From Hymenopellis radicata (lineage: Eukaryota; Basidiomycota; Agaricomycetes; Agaricales; Physalacriaceae): a DNA stretch of 64,000 bases. The notes beneath the pieces were generated by a model. That model saw nothing but the letters and a program-made list of their open reading frames with translations, had not been told where the DNA came from and made no database searches. The stretch is from positions 1 to 64,000 of the forward strand of contig JADNRX010000187.1 of NCBI GenBank assembly GCA_015501595.1, read 5' to 3'. Below are positions 45,106 through 56,938 of the stretch, in pieces. Within the stretch, counting starts at the first letter, position 1. Each line of letters opens with the position of its first letter. The position numbers and the translations under genes are program-made.

Positions 45106-45237
45106 ATGCGTAGGGTTAGGGTTTATCTAACCCACATCAATAGTAGATCACTATCTCGAAATGTCCTCCCCTCATCTCTCCAATCTAGCGAGTTAGTTCA
45201 CCATCGCGCTGCGCTGCTGCTAAGTATAGCTTGTTAC

Positions 45238-45420
45238 CTCCTCACCAGGCCCAGCTCGTCTTTGAACGATATCGATACGGTGTGGGCCATCCTACCATTC
45301 TGATCCGTGATCTGTTCCGTCTGCAGGTTCCTCGCCGCATGTCAAGAGGAGGTGCATGGGTGATAGTCTCATTCTCCAGTGTTCCATGGCCTGAGGCTTC
45401 GGCTGTCTGGAGTCCTTGAT
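45238..45420 (-). pseudogene. Degenerate duplicate of the Na+/H+ antiporter tail
   Basis: The minus strand reads EEPADGTDHGSEW-stop-DGPHR...QRRAGPGEE, a decayed copy of EEPADGNDIISEWQEGPDRVIERRAGPGEE in the gene just upstream (46290-46380). It lies about 170 bases beyond the antiporter stop, so it is a local partial duplication. Confidence 0.75.
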
Positions 45421-45593
45421 GACAGTTGAAATCATAGTTATAGATTCAACAAAGTACTTCATCTCGTAAGGTCGTGTTCATGGTGGCGCATCTACAATAA
45501 TTACAATGACATGCCGTATTATAAGTAAACCGCGGTATGGACGTGATATGCATAAAATGCTCGACAGATAAATACAACCAGCCCGTAAGTATA

Positions 45594-48273
45594 TTACTTG
45601 CCACTCCCTTCGCCAGGAAGATCAAACGTGACGCGTCCAGGATCCGAAGCTGCAGACACCGGAGACTCGACTTGCACCCGTGGCGTATTCGCCCCGCTCC
45701 CATGCCGACTCTCATCATCCATGAATCGCACGGACCGCGCGGGAGACGCATCTCGCGATAGCCCGTCAACTCTCAGCTCATCTATCCTCCTCCCTCTCTG
45801 CTCCCCTGATGGCACTCGTGGCTGTCCCAAGAAACCTTTCTTCGCAGAGTTCGAGTTCCTCCGCCTCCCCTTGGCGCCTCCGAGTTTGGGAGACGCTGCT
45901 TTTACTTTTGGAGACTTGGAGCGCGATTTACGGTTCGCATCGGCAGACGTCGACGCCTCCGGTTCTGACGCCCAGTCACCTTCCTCGTCCTCGTCATCGA
46001 CAACCGCACTCGAATGCGGCGATGCGGCCCTCTTCACCTTATCTCTCAGCTCTATTATATCCTTCTCCAGCTCCTTTTCGAACCGCGATACGTCCTCTTC
46101 AATAATTTGGGGGACAAGCTTCAGTTTTTCCATATGGGTTTTTCGCCTGCTCGTGTACAGTGGGATGAGACCCTCGAAATGTATCGGTCTTCTCCTCATC
46201 GCTACCAAAGTTTCTGATAACTTCGACTTCAACCTGTATTCAAAAGTTAGCGTGCAACTTGCGTGAACTTTCAACGATAACCTACCTCTTCACCAGGTCC
46301 CGCTCGTCTTTCAATAACACGGTCCGGTCCTTCCTGCCATTCGGATATGATATCGTTTCCGTCTGCAGGTTCCTCGCCTTCAGGCATCTCAAGCGGTGGC
46401 GTCGTGCGGGCGTGGGTGATAGTTTCGTTCTCGAGATCGCGCTCATGGTCCACAGCCTGAGCCGTCGACGCGTCATGCTGACTGGTGGGGCGTTCCTTCT
46501 CCGCATCAGCATGATCCCTACCAATGGGAGTCTTGCTACCACTGGGCGTGCTGGCGACTTCGGTTCCCTCTTCGGGAGTTAATTCGCCCTTCTCCGCGAT
46601 ATCGTCGTCGCGATTGATAATGATATCGTCGCCTCTGTCCACCATACGCGCTTGGTTAGTCCAATCGGGCACTCCAGTATGCCTCGACCATGTCCTGGAC
46701 ACGGAATGCACGCGTCGTCCCAATGAGAATGACGGTATAGATAGTCCATGGATCAAGATGGAGCAAAGAACCATGAACGCCACAATGGGCTGAATGGACT
46801 CTTCCAGCAGGTGCGTCTGCTCGTCAGGATGCTCCACGTTCTTGCGTAGGACTTCGGCGGCAAGTGTTGAAATGAACACACCTCCGATGCCAATCGGACC
46901 GAAATGACACTAAAGATAGCCTCGCGGAAGGTCTTGATGTCCGGAATCCATTTGTACAAGGCAAGAACGACAGGTAGCCTGCGGAGAATGAGAATGCATA
47001 TTGCTAGCACAACGAGCCGCCAGACGGTTAACGTCAGTTCCGCGTCCGAAAACTTGTCGAATGGCATCCAAGCTCCAACATAGACAAAGGCGGCAATGTT
47101 GAACAAGAGATCAATGACACTGCTAAAAATTTAGATTCTTCGGTCTGGCGATTGAAGAAACCATCCCAAGCAAAACGCCGTACCACACGCAAAGGAGGAC
47201 AGCAGATCATCGGAACCAAGGAGCGCCGTTACCCCGGTGGCAAAAAGGGCCAATGAAATGTACTGTGCGACGTAAGAGTGCCTGTCTATGAGGTTTGTGG
47301 CGCTCGCAGAATTTCATAAGGTAACGGAAACCGATGCCAAGTGAAGCTCCAATCACGACACCGAGAATAACTTGGTCTACCGGAAATTTAGCCGATGCAA
47401 AAATACTACCAAGTAAAGCAACGTACATAGCCAGAGAATTAGAAACCAGTCTTTGATGGCTTCTCCGACGTTTACGGTTGTCGATGATGAGGTAGAGGGC
47501 AATATAAAGGAAGGGAAAGGCAGCACCATCATTGCAGCCACTTTCCGCGGCCAAGAGATGTCGAATGTGCGCAGGAACATGTTTGTCAGCATATTTTCCA
47601 CCGACGACAGCTGCGGCGAGGATGGGGTCCGTGGGAGTCAGACATGCAGCGATTGCCAACGAGGAGAGAAAGTTTAAGCCCGGGATAAGAGCATAGATTA
47701 ATCCAGCCGACACAAACCAGCCCTAGTTGACGCCTTGAATTGCAGGTGGCGACAGACAGGAGAACACGCACCCATGTCATGACAGGCGCGAGGAGAAAGA
47801 ATAAACTTTTCCAATGCCGCTTCATGTACGCCTTTGGCAATTCCACTCCTATGGCGAACACGCCCACGGCGAGGACAACGCGAGTGAACTCCAAAGTTAC
47901 TGTGTTGACTACGTCCTCGTCACCGCCTGCCCAGCTGTGTGGATTGAATATCCCGGCGCAATTTGGTCCTACGGTACATCAGACGTGATGACTTTGGCAT
48001 GGTGATATGGGCGGCGTACCTATGATGATACCAAAGAGAAACGCCCAACATGCTTCACCGATATATAGCTATAGGGGACGTCTGTTAAATGGCGAGAGCA
48101 ACAGCAAGGCAGAACGCACCCTTTCTCGCAACAACAGCGAGAACATGCCAAACTGACATTGTGGGTCAATATAGGCGCCTGCGGGATAGAGAATAGTACA
48201 CGCACGAGTACGATGAAACCTCCGAGGAGCGAGTAGGTGAGATGAGGTACATTGACCTCGAACTAGGCGGCAT
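45594..48273 (-). CDS. Na+/H+ antiporter (fungal NHA1/SOD2 type), start and tail frames disturbed
   Basis: Plasma-membrane cation/proton antiporter expelling Na+ (and K+). The start is expected at 48273: the sequence reads ATGCCGCCTAGTTCGAGG, but one more T would give MPPSFEVNVPHLTYSLLGG, the usual family N-terminus, so a T is missing or lost. Membrane exons carry LEFTRVVLAVGVFAIGVELP, LTPTDPILAAAVVGGKYADK (TDP ion-binding motif), VPAHIRHLLAAESGCNDGAA (ND proton site) and AFAWDGFF. A hydrophilic tail has acidic and Ser/Thr-rich parts, ERRAGPGEE, then VEVEVIRNF after an intron. The final charged coiled-coil-like tail (VPQIIEEDVSRFEKELEKDI) is in another frame, reached only by a 25-nt intron or an indel near 46140-46170. 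About nine introns. Confidence 0.85.
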
Positions 48274-49150
48274 GGTGGTCAAAGATGATGAAGGCAGGAA
48301 TGAAAGGCGTATTACTGGATAAAACCGCATGACGTCTAGGGCCAAATGGGAATGAACGGCAGAATTGGCTCACAAGAGCGGCCAGAACGTAATAGACAGT
48401 CTTGGGCGTGTTAGACAACGCCGAGCTCGCTGAGGCCAACGATGAGCTCGAGAGATGATGGTGTCAGGGTAAGCCGGGAAATGAAATTGCAGGACAATCT
48501 CCACTCGCCAAGCCGCCTCTTATGCAACTCTTATGTATCCGGTGATCGAGTCGCCTATGATGGCACGCCTTCAAGGCAACTCCCAAGATGCCTGCAAAAA
48601 TCTTGGCTGTCGTTACCAACAGCGAGCACTTGGCGAGCAGCACAGCAATATTTAGGCTTGCATCTTTGCCCCACACGTGTGTGAGGGCAACCTTCAAAAT
48701 ACCGAGGCCCCGTACAAATAAAAATCAGGTCGAATTCATTCATCTGTCGTTTACAGTTTGTTGACTTTCTTCAGATATACCTCTCCATACTCTACGCGTT
48801 CGGCTCCAAGGGTATGGCGCCTTCGTGGCCATACGAACAACAGCTCATCTGAACTCTTATCGTTGACAGTACCCCTCACCTGATTTGCTTGACCTAAGCT
48901 CCGAGTCTCCGTCGGAGATACGCTCCTCCAAGTAGTAAAAGACTTTAGTGTTCGAATTCAATGGGAGTATTCAGTATCAGGGTCACAGGGGTAAGCGCTA
49001 AGCACCAAGTACTTCACAGTTTGCTCAAAAGCCAGGTGTCCCTACCACAGCTCGGTTCCGCGTATCTCGGGTTCTCATTGTCGTTTAACTCTTACTCGTG
49101 CACCGGCATCTATTCTAAAGAACGCTCTTCAAGCTGAATGTTTGTATTCA
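48274..49150. other. Intergenic; unassigned open stretch on the minus strand
   Basis: The minus strand at 48464-48743 has an open stretch with hydrophobic residues (SLNIAVLLAKCSLLVTTAKI) that could be an exon of a lost membrane protein. I could not connect it to a family. The remainder is featureless upstream sequence. Confidence 0.25.
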
Positions 49151-50660
49151 GCCGACAGGCCGAAGCAACATTTCAACCTCTTCAAAGGTAATCGTGCGCT
49201 TCTCCTACTTACCTCGCCCAGGCCTCGTGTAGGAACAACTTCCTAGAAGTTAAAACGGTCCTCACGGTAAGCATCTCACCAGCATTCGCTATGGCCGGTT
49301 TACGAGAATAGACCTCGGCAGACCGGTAATATTGAAACTCTTTCCGAAGGCTTCCAGCTCATGCATTCAGCAAGACTACAATTAGCACCACGGCATCGCA
49401 TGTGCTTCTGTTCTTGCGGCGGACCACTGTGATCTTCATCATCAAGTCACTTGGTCGTTCCTCATTAATCCCTTATGGAATCGCCCCCGCATATCCGAAA
49501 TCCTGTGACGCCACGTAGTCTGGCGCGCGTAATCAGCCTCTCGGAATGACCCGTACAGATCGTCGGCTCCGAATGTCTAATAGCAATATACCGCGCATCA
49601 AAGGTAATCGTGCGCTTCTCCTACTTACCTCGCCCAGGCCTCGCGTAGGATCAACTTCCTAGGAAGTCAAAACGGTCCTCAGACACCTGCTCGTAAATAT
49701 ACGGTAAGCATCTCACCAGCATTCGCTAAGGTCGGTTTACGAGAATAGACCTGCAGACCGGTAACAGTAAAACCCTCTCCGATGGCTTTCAAGTTCATGA
49801 TCAGCCTGCGATGTCCAGCTTCTAACAATGTATGCATTCAGCAAGTCTACAATTAGCACCGCGGCATCTATTGAGCTTGATGCTCTACTAGTAGGTCTTG
49901 ATGACTGTATTGGACTGGATGCCCTGCTAGTCGGTCTTGATGGCTGTATTGGCTTGATGCCATGTTATTAATCGGTCTTGAAGGCTGTATTTGGGCTTGA
50001 CACCCGTCGCACTGTTTCTCGGTCTGATGGCCATTTTTTTGGGGGGGGAGTCGATTCCTTCCCGACTGCACGACTTCGTCGCGTTGTTGTTGGGAAGTCG
50101 TCGCGCCTCGGAATCTCACTGAGTCACTCGCGAGAACAGTGCTCTCTCCTCCCATTTAATTGATTGTTCATTGTGTTTGTTTGTCGGCATAGCGCTTAGA
50201 CACTGACAGCTAGACGTTGAGAGCTCTCATAAGCGCCGTTCAAGTCGACGGTTTGTGCTGTCGGTTCAGTTCTGGTGGCTCTTACCCCCATCATCGTCTC
50301 ACATCGATCGATGATTTTCACACCCTCCCAGCCACCCTTCGAGTCTTGATTCCGAGGAATTGGGAAGTCGTCGCGCCTCGGAATATGTGCGTTTCTGTTC
50401 TTGCGGCGGACCGCTGTCTGGATTAATGAAGAAGTGATCTTCATCATCGAGTCACTTGGTCGTTCCTCATTAATCCCTTATGGAATCGCCCCCGCATATC
50501 CGAAATCCTGTGACGCCACGTACTAGTAGTCCGGCGTGCGCAGTCAGCCTTTTCGGAATGTCCCGTACAAATCGTCGGCTCCGAACGTCTGATATACCGC
50601 GTGTTACTTTTCAAGCACATGGAAAGCTACGCTCAGCATTGGCCTCTTTGCCAACAAGTT
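49150..50660. repeat. Block of interspersed duplications
   Basis: Three duplicated segments in direct order. (1) 49188-49310 recurs at 49602-49755 (AGGTAATCGTGCGCTTCTCC). (2) 49360-49400 recurs at 49830-49868 (GCATTCAGCAAGTCTACAAT). (3) 49432-49600 recurs at 50438-50600 (GAGTCACTTGGTCGTTCCTC). Within 49885-50000 a 37-39 bp unit (GGTCTTGATGGCTGTATTGG) repeats about three times. No gene is visible. Confidence 0.8.
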
Positions 50661-50956
50661 CGTTCTAGCAATGAATGTGCAGACAGGGTGTTTCGGCGGT
50701 TACCCATATCCATGCATCATAGGATCACGTTGAAGGTACTTAATTGTTACTTCATCCAAGGACACTTGTGACTTACCAAGAGACTAGAATAGAATGATTG
50801 CGTTCTGCTAGTCCATAGGGCATCGACACGGACAGCCGCTGACTTACGAGGAACCGTCATTGATGCTTCTACAATCATTGTTACCTATTATTTTGGACGC
50901 TGCACATCTTCGACGTTCGGAGCTCGACATCCATTCGCGAGAACGTCAAAATTGCT

Positions 50957-51666
50957 CTAAATTGACATTGAATTGGGCGTTCTTGTGCATCCTTCAACTT
51001 CCCGCCACATTTGACTTTCCGCCACTTCAATCTCGGGCGTCTGCAAAGTCACCCATCCCCCAGCGTCTTTCTCTTCTTTCTGTCTCGACTCCCATTCCTC
51101 ATCTAAAATCGCCATGAAAACTATATCTTCCCACTTGCCGTGGTTCCAATTAGCCTTCCTCTTCACGCCTTCCTGCTTGAAGCCCCTGATTTTACATGCG
51201 TAAGAGTTCTTTTCTCATAAAGCTAAAGTAAATGCACTCACATCCGCCTATACAGATCAATAGCCCTCGGGTTTCCTCCGAAGACCGACAGGCTGAGCCT
51301 GTGCTGATCCAACTCGCGAAACGCGTAGTCGACGCACCACGCCGTTGCCTCTGAACCGAAGCCTATATTCCACCACCGCGGACTCGTCATAATCGAAAAC
51401 TCCGCATCTCGATTCTTGCGGTTCACCACCGCGAGGTTCATTTGTCCCACAAACTCATGCGTGTCGAGGGTCTCCAAGATGAAGGTGATTACTTTCTCGT
51501 TTTCCAGCAAGTTCTTCTTGAACAGTTGCGCATAAGCTGGTCCGAGTGGGGCGATATAGTCCGTCGAGATGAGCGGCTGTACGCGTTCGTCGTTCATGAG
51601 CTCCATGATATTATCCATGTCGCTTTCTTTGAACGCACGGAGGAGCAGGCGTTCTGTTTTAAACAT
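50957..51666 (-). CDS. GNAT-family N-acetyltransferase
   Basis: Two exons joined by a GTGAGT...CAG intron (about 51239-51182); the junction reads YRRMGFKQEGVKRKA. It starts MFKTERLLLRAFKESDMDNI, the RimJ/RimL-type start, followed by FVGQMNLAVVN, the acetyl-CoA-binding region around WWNIGFGSEATAWCVDYAF, and LSLSVFGGNPRAIDLY. About 215 aa with a charged C-terminal extension. It transfers acetyl from acetyl-CoA to an unknown amine, probably a protein N-terminus or small molecule. A dead tandem paralogue lies upstream at 52370-52965. Confidence 0.85.
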
Positions 51667-52369
51667 CTTGGGAGATAAATATCTGCACCTCCTCGGTGGG
51701 TGTCGTGGAAGTTTTCAGGGAGACACGTTTAACATCACGCCCTTGATGAAAATCGTCATGTGTTATCCTTTATCTCTCACACTCGCGACTCAACGCTCAG
51801 CAGCAGTGATACATCACGCGTACAGGCAAAGGAACGCGTTCGCAAAACCGTCTTCGCGCGTTATCATCCTCACAGACCACAGTGGCCTTGCGACCTTCTT
51901 TGATGTTGGTGCCAGATTAGACGTTGACCCAGGTATTGACGCCGAGTCCTCGTGTTCACCGCAGCTTCAGCTCTTCCATGCATGCCATCCGTGGCCTGGA
52001 ACGCAGCGAATGGGCATTGCGCTACCGCGCAATCTCGTCGTATGGCGTTAGGAAGACGTTTTCAGCGGACCGTAGAAGTTGTGTCTCTCCAACCGGTTCA
52101 GGACTGGACACTGGCATTCGAATTCCGGCCAGGCTAGCGTTGGGGCGTCTTTCTAATTCATCTTTTGGTGAGAAGCTTTCGATAGAAAAAAAATCATGAT
52201 GGAACTTCTGACATTCTCCTCTCCGTCCTCTTTCCACGTTGAGCGCGAGGTGTCAAGTTGCGCTCTCAAGCCTACTCTTTGGAGATAAGTAGTTCGCGTT
52301 CGTACAGGAGATCACATGCATTTGTGGCACCCTAGGTATGTGTCAGCGTTGTTCTACATCAACATGAAT
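51667..52369. other. Intergenic between the GNAT gene and its dead paralogue
   Basis: Holds the GNAT promoter side. No feature is supported; open frames here lack family features. Confidence 0.35.
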
Positions 52370-52965
52370 TGGGTGTTCTTGTGCATCGTTCAGCTTCACG
52401 TCACGCATCTTCGATTTTGGGTGACTGTAGACTGACCCGACCCTCGAATTCTTTCTCCTCTTTCCGTCTCACCTCCCATTTAGCATTCAAAATCACCATA
52501 CAAATGATATCCTCCCACTTGCCATGGTTCCAATTAACTTTCCTCTTCACACCTTCCTGCTTAAACGCCCTACATTACACGCGTAAGAGGTCTCTTCTCC
52601 GAAGTTTATAAGGTCACTATACTCACATCCGCCTGTACAGATCAGTAGCCCTCGTGTTTACCCCGAAGACCGTCAGACTGAATCTGTGCTGACCCAGCTC
52701 GCGGAACGCATAGTCGATACACCACGCTGTTACCTCTGAGCCGAAGCCTATATTCTACCACCGCGGAATCGTCATGATCACACTCCGCATCCCAGGCTCT
52801 CCATCGCGAGCTTCGCGTGCCCCACGAACTGATGAGTGTCGAGCGTCTCTATGATGAGGGCAATTACTTTCTCGTTATCCAACAAGTTTGTCTTGAACAG
52901 CCTACTTGTGCATAACCTAATCCGTCGAGATGAACGGTAGCACGCGCTCGTCGCTGCCTTAACCG
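52370..52965 (-). pseudogene. Dead paralogue of the neighbouring GNAT gene
   Basis: Base-by-base similarity to 50985-51600 in the same orientation, including the intron. The pieces for NWNHGKWE, GFKQEG, the intron, LYR, FREL and GSEA are all in order. Several indels and stops interrupt it (for example near 52750-52790 and 52900), and its 5' end is lost. A local tandem duplicate that has decayed. Confidence 0.85.
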
Positions 52966-53180
52966 CTATACTTAACCAAAACTACTTGCGCCTGGACCGT
53001 ATTATGGTGAGTGGACCGCCGGCTTTGTGGCTTCACCGCACAGCAGCACGTGAGTGGATGGCCTTTTTATGGTCCACACTATCCACGCGCCAGACGGACA
53101 AACAAACGGCATATAAACCCTCACCTTTGTTCACTCGACTTCTATCTCCTACCACCACCAGCTCATTCACTAACACCTTC

Positions 53181-55262
53181 ATGTCTTCATCCCCGTCTTC
53201 AGATAGATCGTCGTTCACCGAGTCCTCACTCACTGAACTCAGTGAGAAAGTCGGTGATCTGTTGATCAGTTCTACGCTCCCCTCCGACCTCTGCGGCTGC
53301 TCGCCCCCCTCTACAGCATCGGGACGCTCTCAGTCCTCCGTCTCCTCAGGCGCTGAAAATCCATCTGCAGCCTATGAGCTCCTTCTGGATCTGGAGGATG
53401 TTATGCATGCTGCCTTCAGTGTTCCAGATGATTGGAGAACGGCATATTCGCACTTGATCGAGGTCGTTCGTCAGGATGGTCAGTTCCAGAAGTCTCTAGC
53501 GGCGTTTAGAGGTTTGAAAGAAACGGTCGACAAGGACAAGAAAATTGGACTGCTCCAGGAGATGGATAGTTGCGTTAGGCGCATGGTGGCTCACAACACC
53601 GATATCAGTTCAACCCCTCCTGGTTCCCAATATGCTATAGAGGGCGCTGCAGACTCCTTGTTCCAAGCCGTTAGCGGCGTGAACTTTGAAGTATACGATC
53701 TTCGTCTCATCGCGCCGTGGTCCTATGGCAGGAGAACAACCTTCGCCTGATCTACCATGATCATAGCACCATGCTCGTATCGCGCTGGTTTTCCATTTCC
53801 GATACCGACGATATCGATATCTTCATCGCCATGCTCATTGGCTACAACAGTCTCCCCGACGCTGAACGTCGGCCTAACGGATTCGTCACCATTCTGGACC
53901 CGGAGCAGCAAGAGGAGTTCATTCGCACCATTCAAAGTGTGACTGCTTCGCAACGGGATGTCTTCAGCGGGCTGAGAATCCATTTGGAGCGGAGGGCAGG
54001 ACTATTATCGTTCACGTTGAACATGTCGTCTTTCGCGATGAAGATATTGAAGGTCGCTCTACATGCGTACTCGCTGCTACGTCGGAGGAGTGGTCTGGCA
54101 AACAGCTCGCCGTTAAGCTGTGCTGGCAGGGAGCAGGTCGGCGTCGTGACGAGGAGGAATATATTCGAGTGGCGAGGGACAAGGCGGAAGAGATCGGAGA
54201 TCACTGGGTCCTTGACCATCTGCCTGACATCTTGCACACACAAGACATTGTGCTTCAAGGCGATGCTACAGAGAAAAGGTTGAAGCAGTTTTTCAGAGAT
54301 AAATGTGACACCCGAAAGGGTTTGTTTATCAGCCGCGACACCTGAGGGTTATTGTTAGCGAATTGCTGCTACCGATAACCTCTCTTTCGAGTCAAACGGA
54401 GGTTGCGCAGGTGTTTGTTCATGCCATGCAATGTACGTGTTCAATCCCACCGACTTGTTCCTCTTAAATCTAATGTGCTCTTCATAGGCCACAAATGGCT
54501 CTTCGATAACCCTAGAATTCTTCATCGCGATATTAACGCCAACAACATCATGTACCGCTTAAACCGTAAGGGCGCCATATGCGGTGTTCTCAACGACTTC
54601 GACATGTCGTGTTACCGGGAGGATATCGTGAACGGGCTGCCCCCCGTCTATCTCCGGAACACGGGCACCCTGCCATACATGGCACTCGACCGCTCCCATG
54701 TGAACAAGCTGCACTCTACATTCCACTTCTACTGCCACGACCTCGAGTCGTTTTTCTACGTCATGCTCTTGTTCGCCTCCCGACACGTCCTGTTGGATGA
54801 CCCCGTCAAGCGGGCGTCTGGTCCCCCGCAGAGATATGGCGTCTTTCCAGATGCCCCCTTCGAGGAATGGTACGACGAGGACGATGATTATCTTCGCGGC
54901 AAGAAACGCCAGCTTCTACTGGGTGATTTCGATGCCGAGACGGTATCCTCTTCGTTCAGTAACTTTGCGCCTTGGCTCGTCCGCCTGCACGGCCTGATAC
55001 GGCAGGGGCTGCAGGCCGCGCAGAACGCGAGGAGGTGCGGGCGGATATGCTGTTTTATCAAAAGTTTTGGGAGGAAGAGTATGTGGAGAGTGAGCATGCA
55101 GAGTTTCTGGACGATGATGATATACCGACGGCGGATATGGTGGAAGAGAGACTAGAGGCTTTGGATGCTGAGGGGTTTGAGGAGGAGACCTTGGGCGGGT
55201 ATGTGAGCTACGGGAATTTTATGCCTTTGCCTGTGGAAGCTGGTAGTTTGAAGTTATCGTAA
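53181..55262 (+). CDS. FunK1-type fungal protein kinase, frame broken at several points
   Basis: Agaricomycete-expanded FunK1 family (Pfam Pkinase_fungal). A TATAAA word at 53112 lies 69 bases before the ATG at 53181 (MSSSPSSDRSSFTESS). After a Ser-rich N-terminus come the family's pre-kinase region (FITILDPEQQ-like segment near 53890), the ATP-lobe part GKQLAVKLCWQGAGRRRDEE with the Lys, then the catalytic loop ILHRDINANNIMYR. The metal-binding NDFDMS (DFD in place of DFG, usual here) and TGTLPYMALDRSH follow. The frame changes near 53715, 54000 and 55020 with no convincing introns; a short intron explains the gap around 54300-54490. Either a decaying family member or a gene with base errors. 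A role in signalling or development is only inferred from the family. Confidence 0.75.
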
Positions 55263-56183
55263 TGGGGGAAGCATCGTACTCTTGTACTTATAATGTATCT
55301 CAATATTCAAGGAATTACTTATATCACAGAAGTCAAAGCCAAGGAGACCAACAATGTTTAAAGCGAACTCGGGCATTGCCGGTACTTAGTGAACGGACTT
55401 TGACGGACTTAGACGGATATTCAACTTCAGACGATACGACGATTACTTTATTGCAGCCTGCCCCAGACACGCTGAAAAGTTGACGCACGGTAAGAGAATG
55501 GCGCTGATACTGCTCTCTGAAAGGAGGGCGCCCCTCTCGACCTCTTGCCGTCACTCTGATGCCCGAAGGAGTGCTCCTGCTCGAAACTCACACCTAGTGC
55601 TCTAGCATTCCGGACCGTGAACCACCAGATTGTATCGTGGACTGTGACGTATGGAGCTCACAGACGGCGCACATGGACGTGTATCGCAATACCAGTGCTC
55701 ACATATGGACCATTAACGATATCCATGGTTTGACCTAGCTGTGTCTTGAGTCATAATCACAGAACTAGACTAGTCTCGCAATTGCTGTCCCCTCGAAAAC
55801 TCGTGAGGAGAATCGTTTGGAGGGCCATGGTTGCAGAAACGTCATTCGACGCGTGTTAACCAGACGAGTCAATTTTCACTCCCCACCTTCGTCCAGATGT
55901 TTCCTTGACTAAACCCGAAAGCACCTTGAAACGCAGATCCTCCTGGGTAACTCCGTCCTCCAGGAACGAGGGCCAGCGATCCCGCTTGCAACGTCCTTCT
56001 CCTCGTCGCAGCTTGTCCCAAATAGTTTCAGTGCGCATCAACGGGAACGGCCTGTCCTTGTTCCTCTTTCGGTACTGTCGACGCGACTTGCTCGATCCTG
56101 GCACACGTATAAATCCACGACGCGTCAATGCACAACAAATCAGTGCCAAGTCCGTTTGCCACCACCTCCTCCCCGCGCCAACG
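55263..56183. other. Intergenic between FunK1 and DUF6593 genes
   Basis: No gene seen. The last 280 bases form the pyrimidine-rich upstream region of the DUF6593 gene. Confidence 0.35.
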
Positions 56184-56938
56184 ATGAACTTCAACCCATA
56201 CACACAAGGCGGTTGGTTCAACCCAGATAACCAGCACTCCATTAATAACGTGCCATGGAGCCCTTCGAGTCCACCACAGCCGTGCATTTACGGAGCCCTT
56301 CCCTTCGCCTCGGAGGAGTCTTCCCCAGAGACGATGCACAAGTTTGGGTTCAAGTACGAGACGACTATTGTAAACTCTATTGTCTTTGGGCCTAACAAGC
56401 GGCCGTTCTTTCGTGTGGCCAATGACCTGCCGAGGCATGGGTGTACGACCTTGACGAACACGGAGGGCACGGATTTTGCGGTGATTGACTGGGGGACTGG
56501 GGAGAGTCAGGTCTTGGTTGAAATGAAGGATGTGCTGGACAAGCAGACGGTGGCGGCGTGGATGCCGTTGAGCGCAGACCGGAGGTACTATGTTTCCTAG
56601 AGACGGAAGTTGGTCAGTCTCATACTCACTTCGCTTTCTTCAGCCGACGGGCTATGTACGCCTTTGGGAAATGGTTTTCCTGGATTCCGAAGGACAATTG
56701 TATCTGTGTGGGTACTCTTTAGTGCCTTCCTGTCCTTTCCGGCTGATTTGCAGGTATTTCATAGCTGTACCTAGCGACGCACGGCTCCAAATCTCCCTGT
56801 CTTTACGCCAAGGTCTATCGAGACGAGAAGCTCAAGGCTGTCATTCTGGAGGTAGCTACGCAAGCCATTCAGATCGGTCTCCTGGAAATCTGCATCGTGG
56901 CTACAGTGTTGCTACAGTCAGGCAGCAACATCGACTAA
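56184..56938 (+). CDS. DUF6593-type protein
   Basis: Short protein of a basidiomycete family of unknown function (DUF6593, suggested by the pattern of a tubby-like beta core plus final helix). It starts MNFNPYTQGGWFNPD. The core has YETTIVNSIVFGPNKRPFFRV, TLTNTEGTDFAVIDWG and VAAWMPLSADRR. The next parts are CRRAMYAFGKWFSWIPKDN, after an intron at about 56614-56642, and the C-terminal helix IGLLEICIVATVLLQSGSNI. The frame between the first two exons requires a one-base adjustment around 56590. About 210 aa, probably cytosolic or membrane-associated. Function unknown. Confidence 0.6.

Noticed and set aside
45598..46266. 222-codon Ser-rich plus-strand frame
   Set aside because: Antisense shadow of the antiporter's charged tail.
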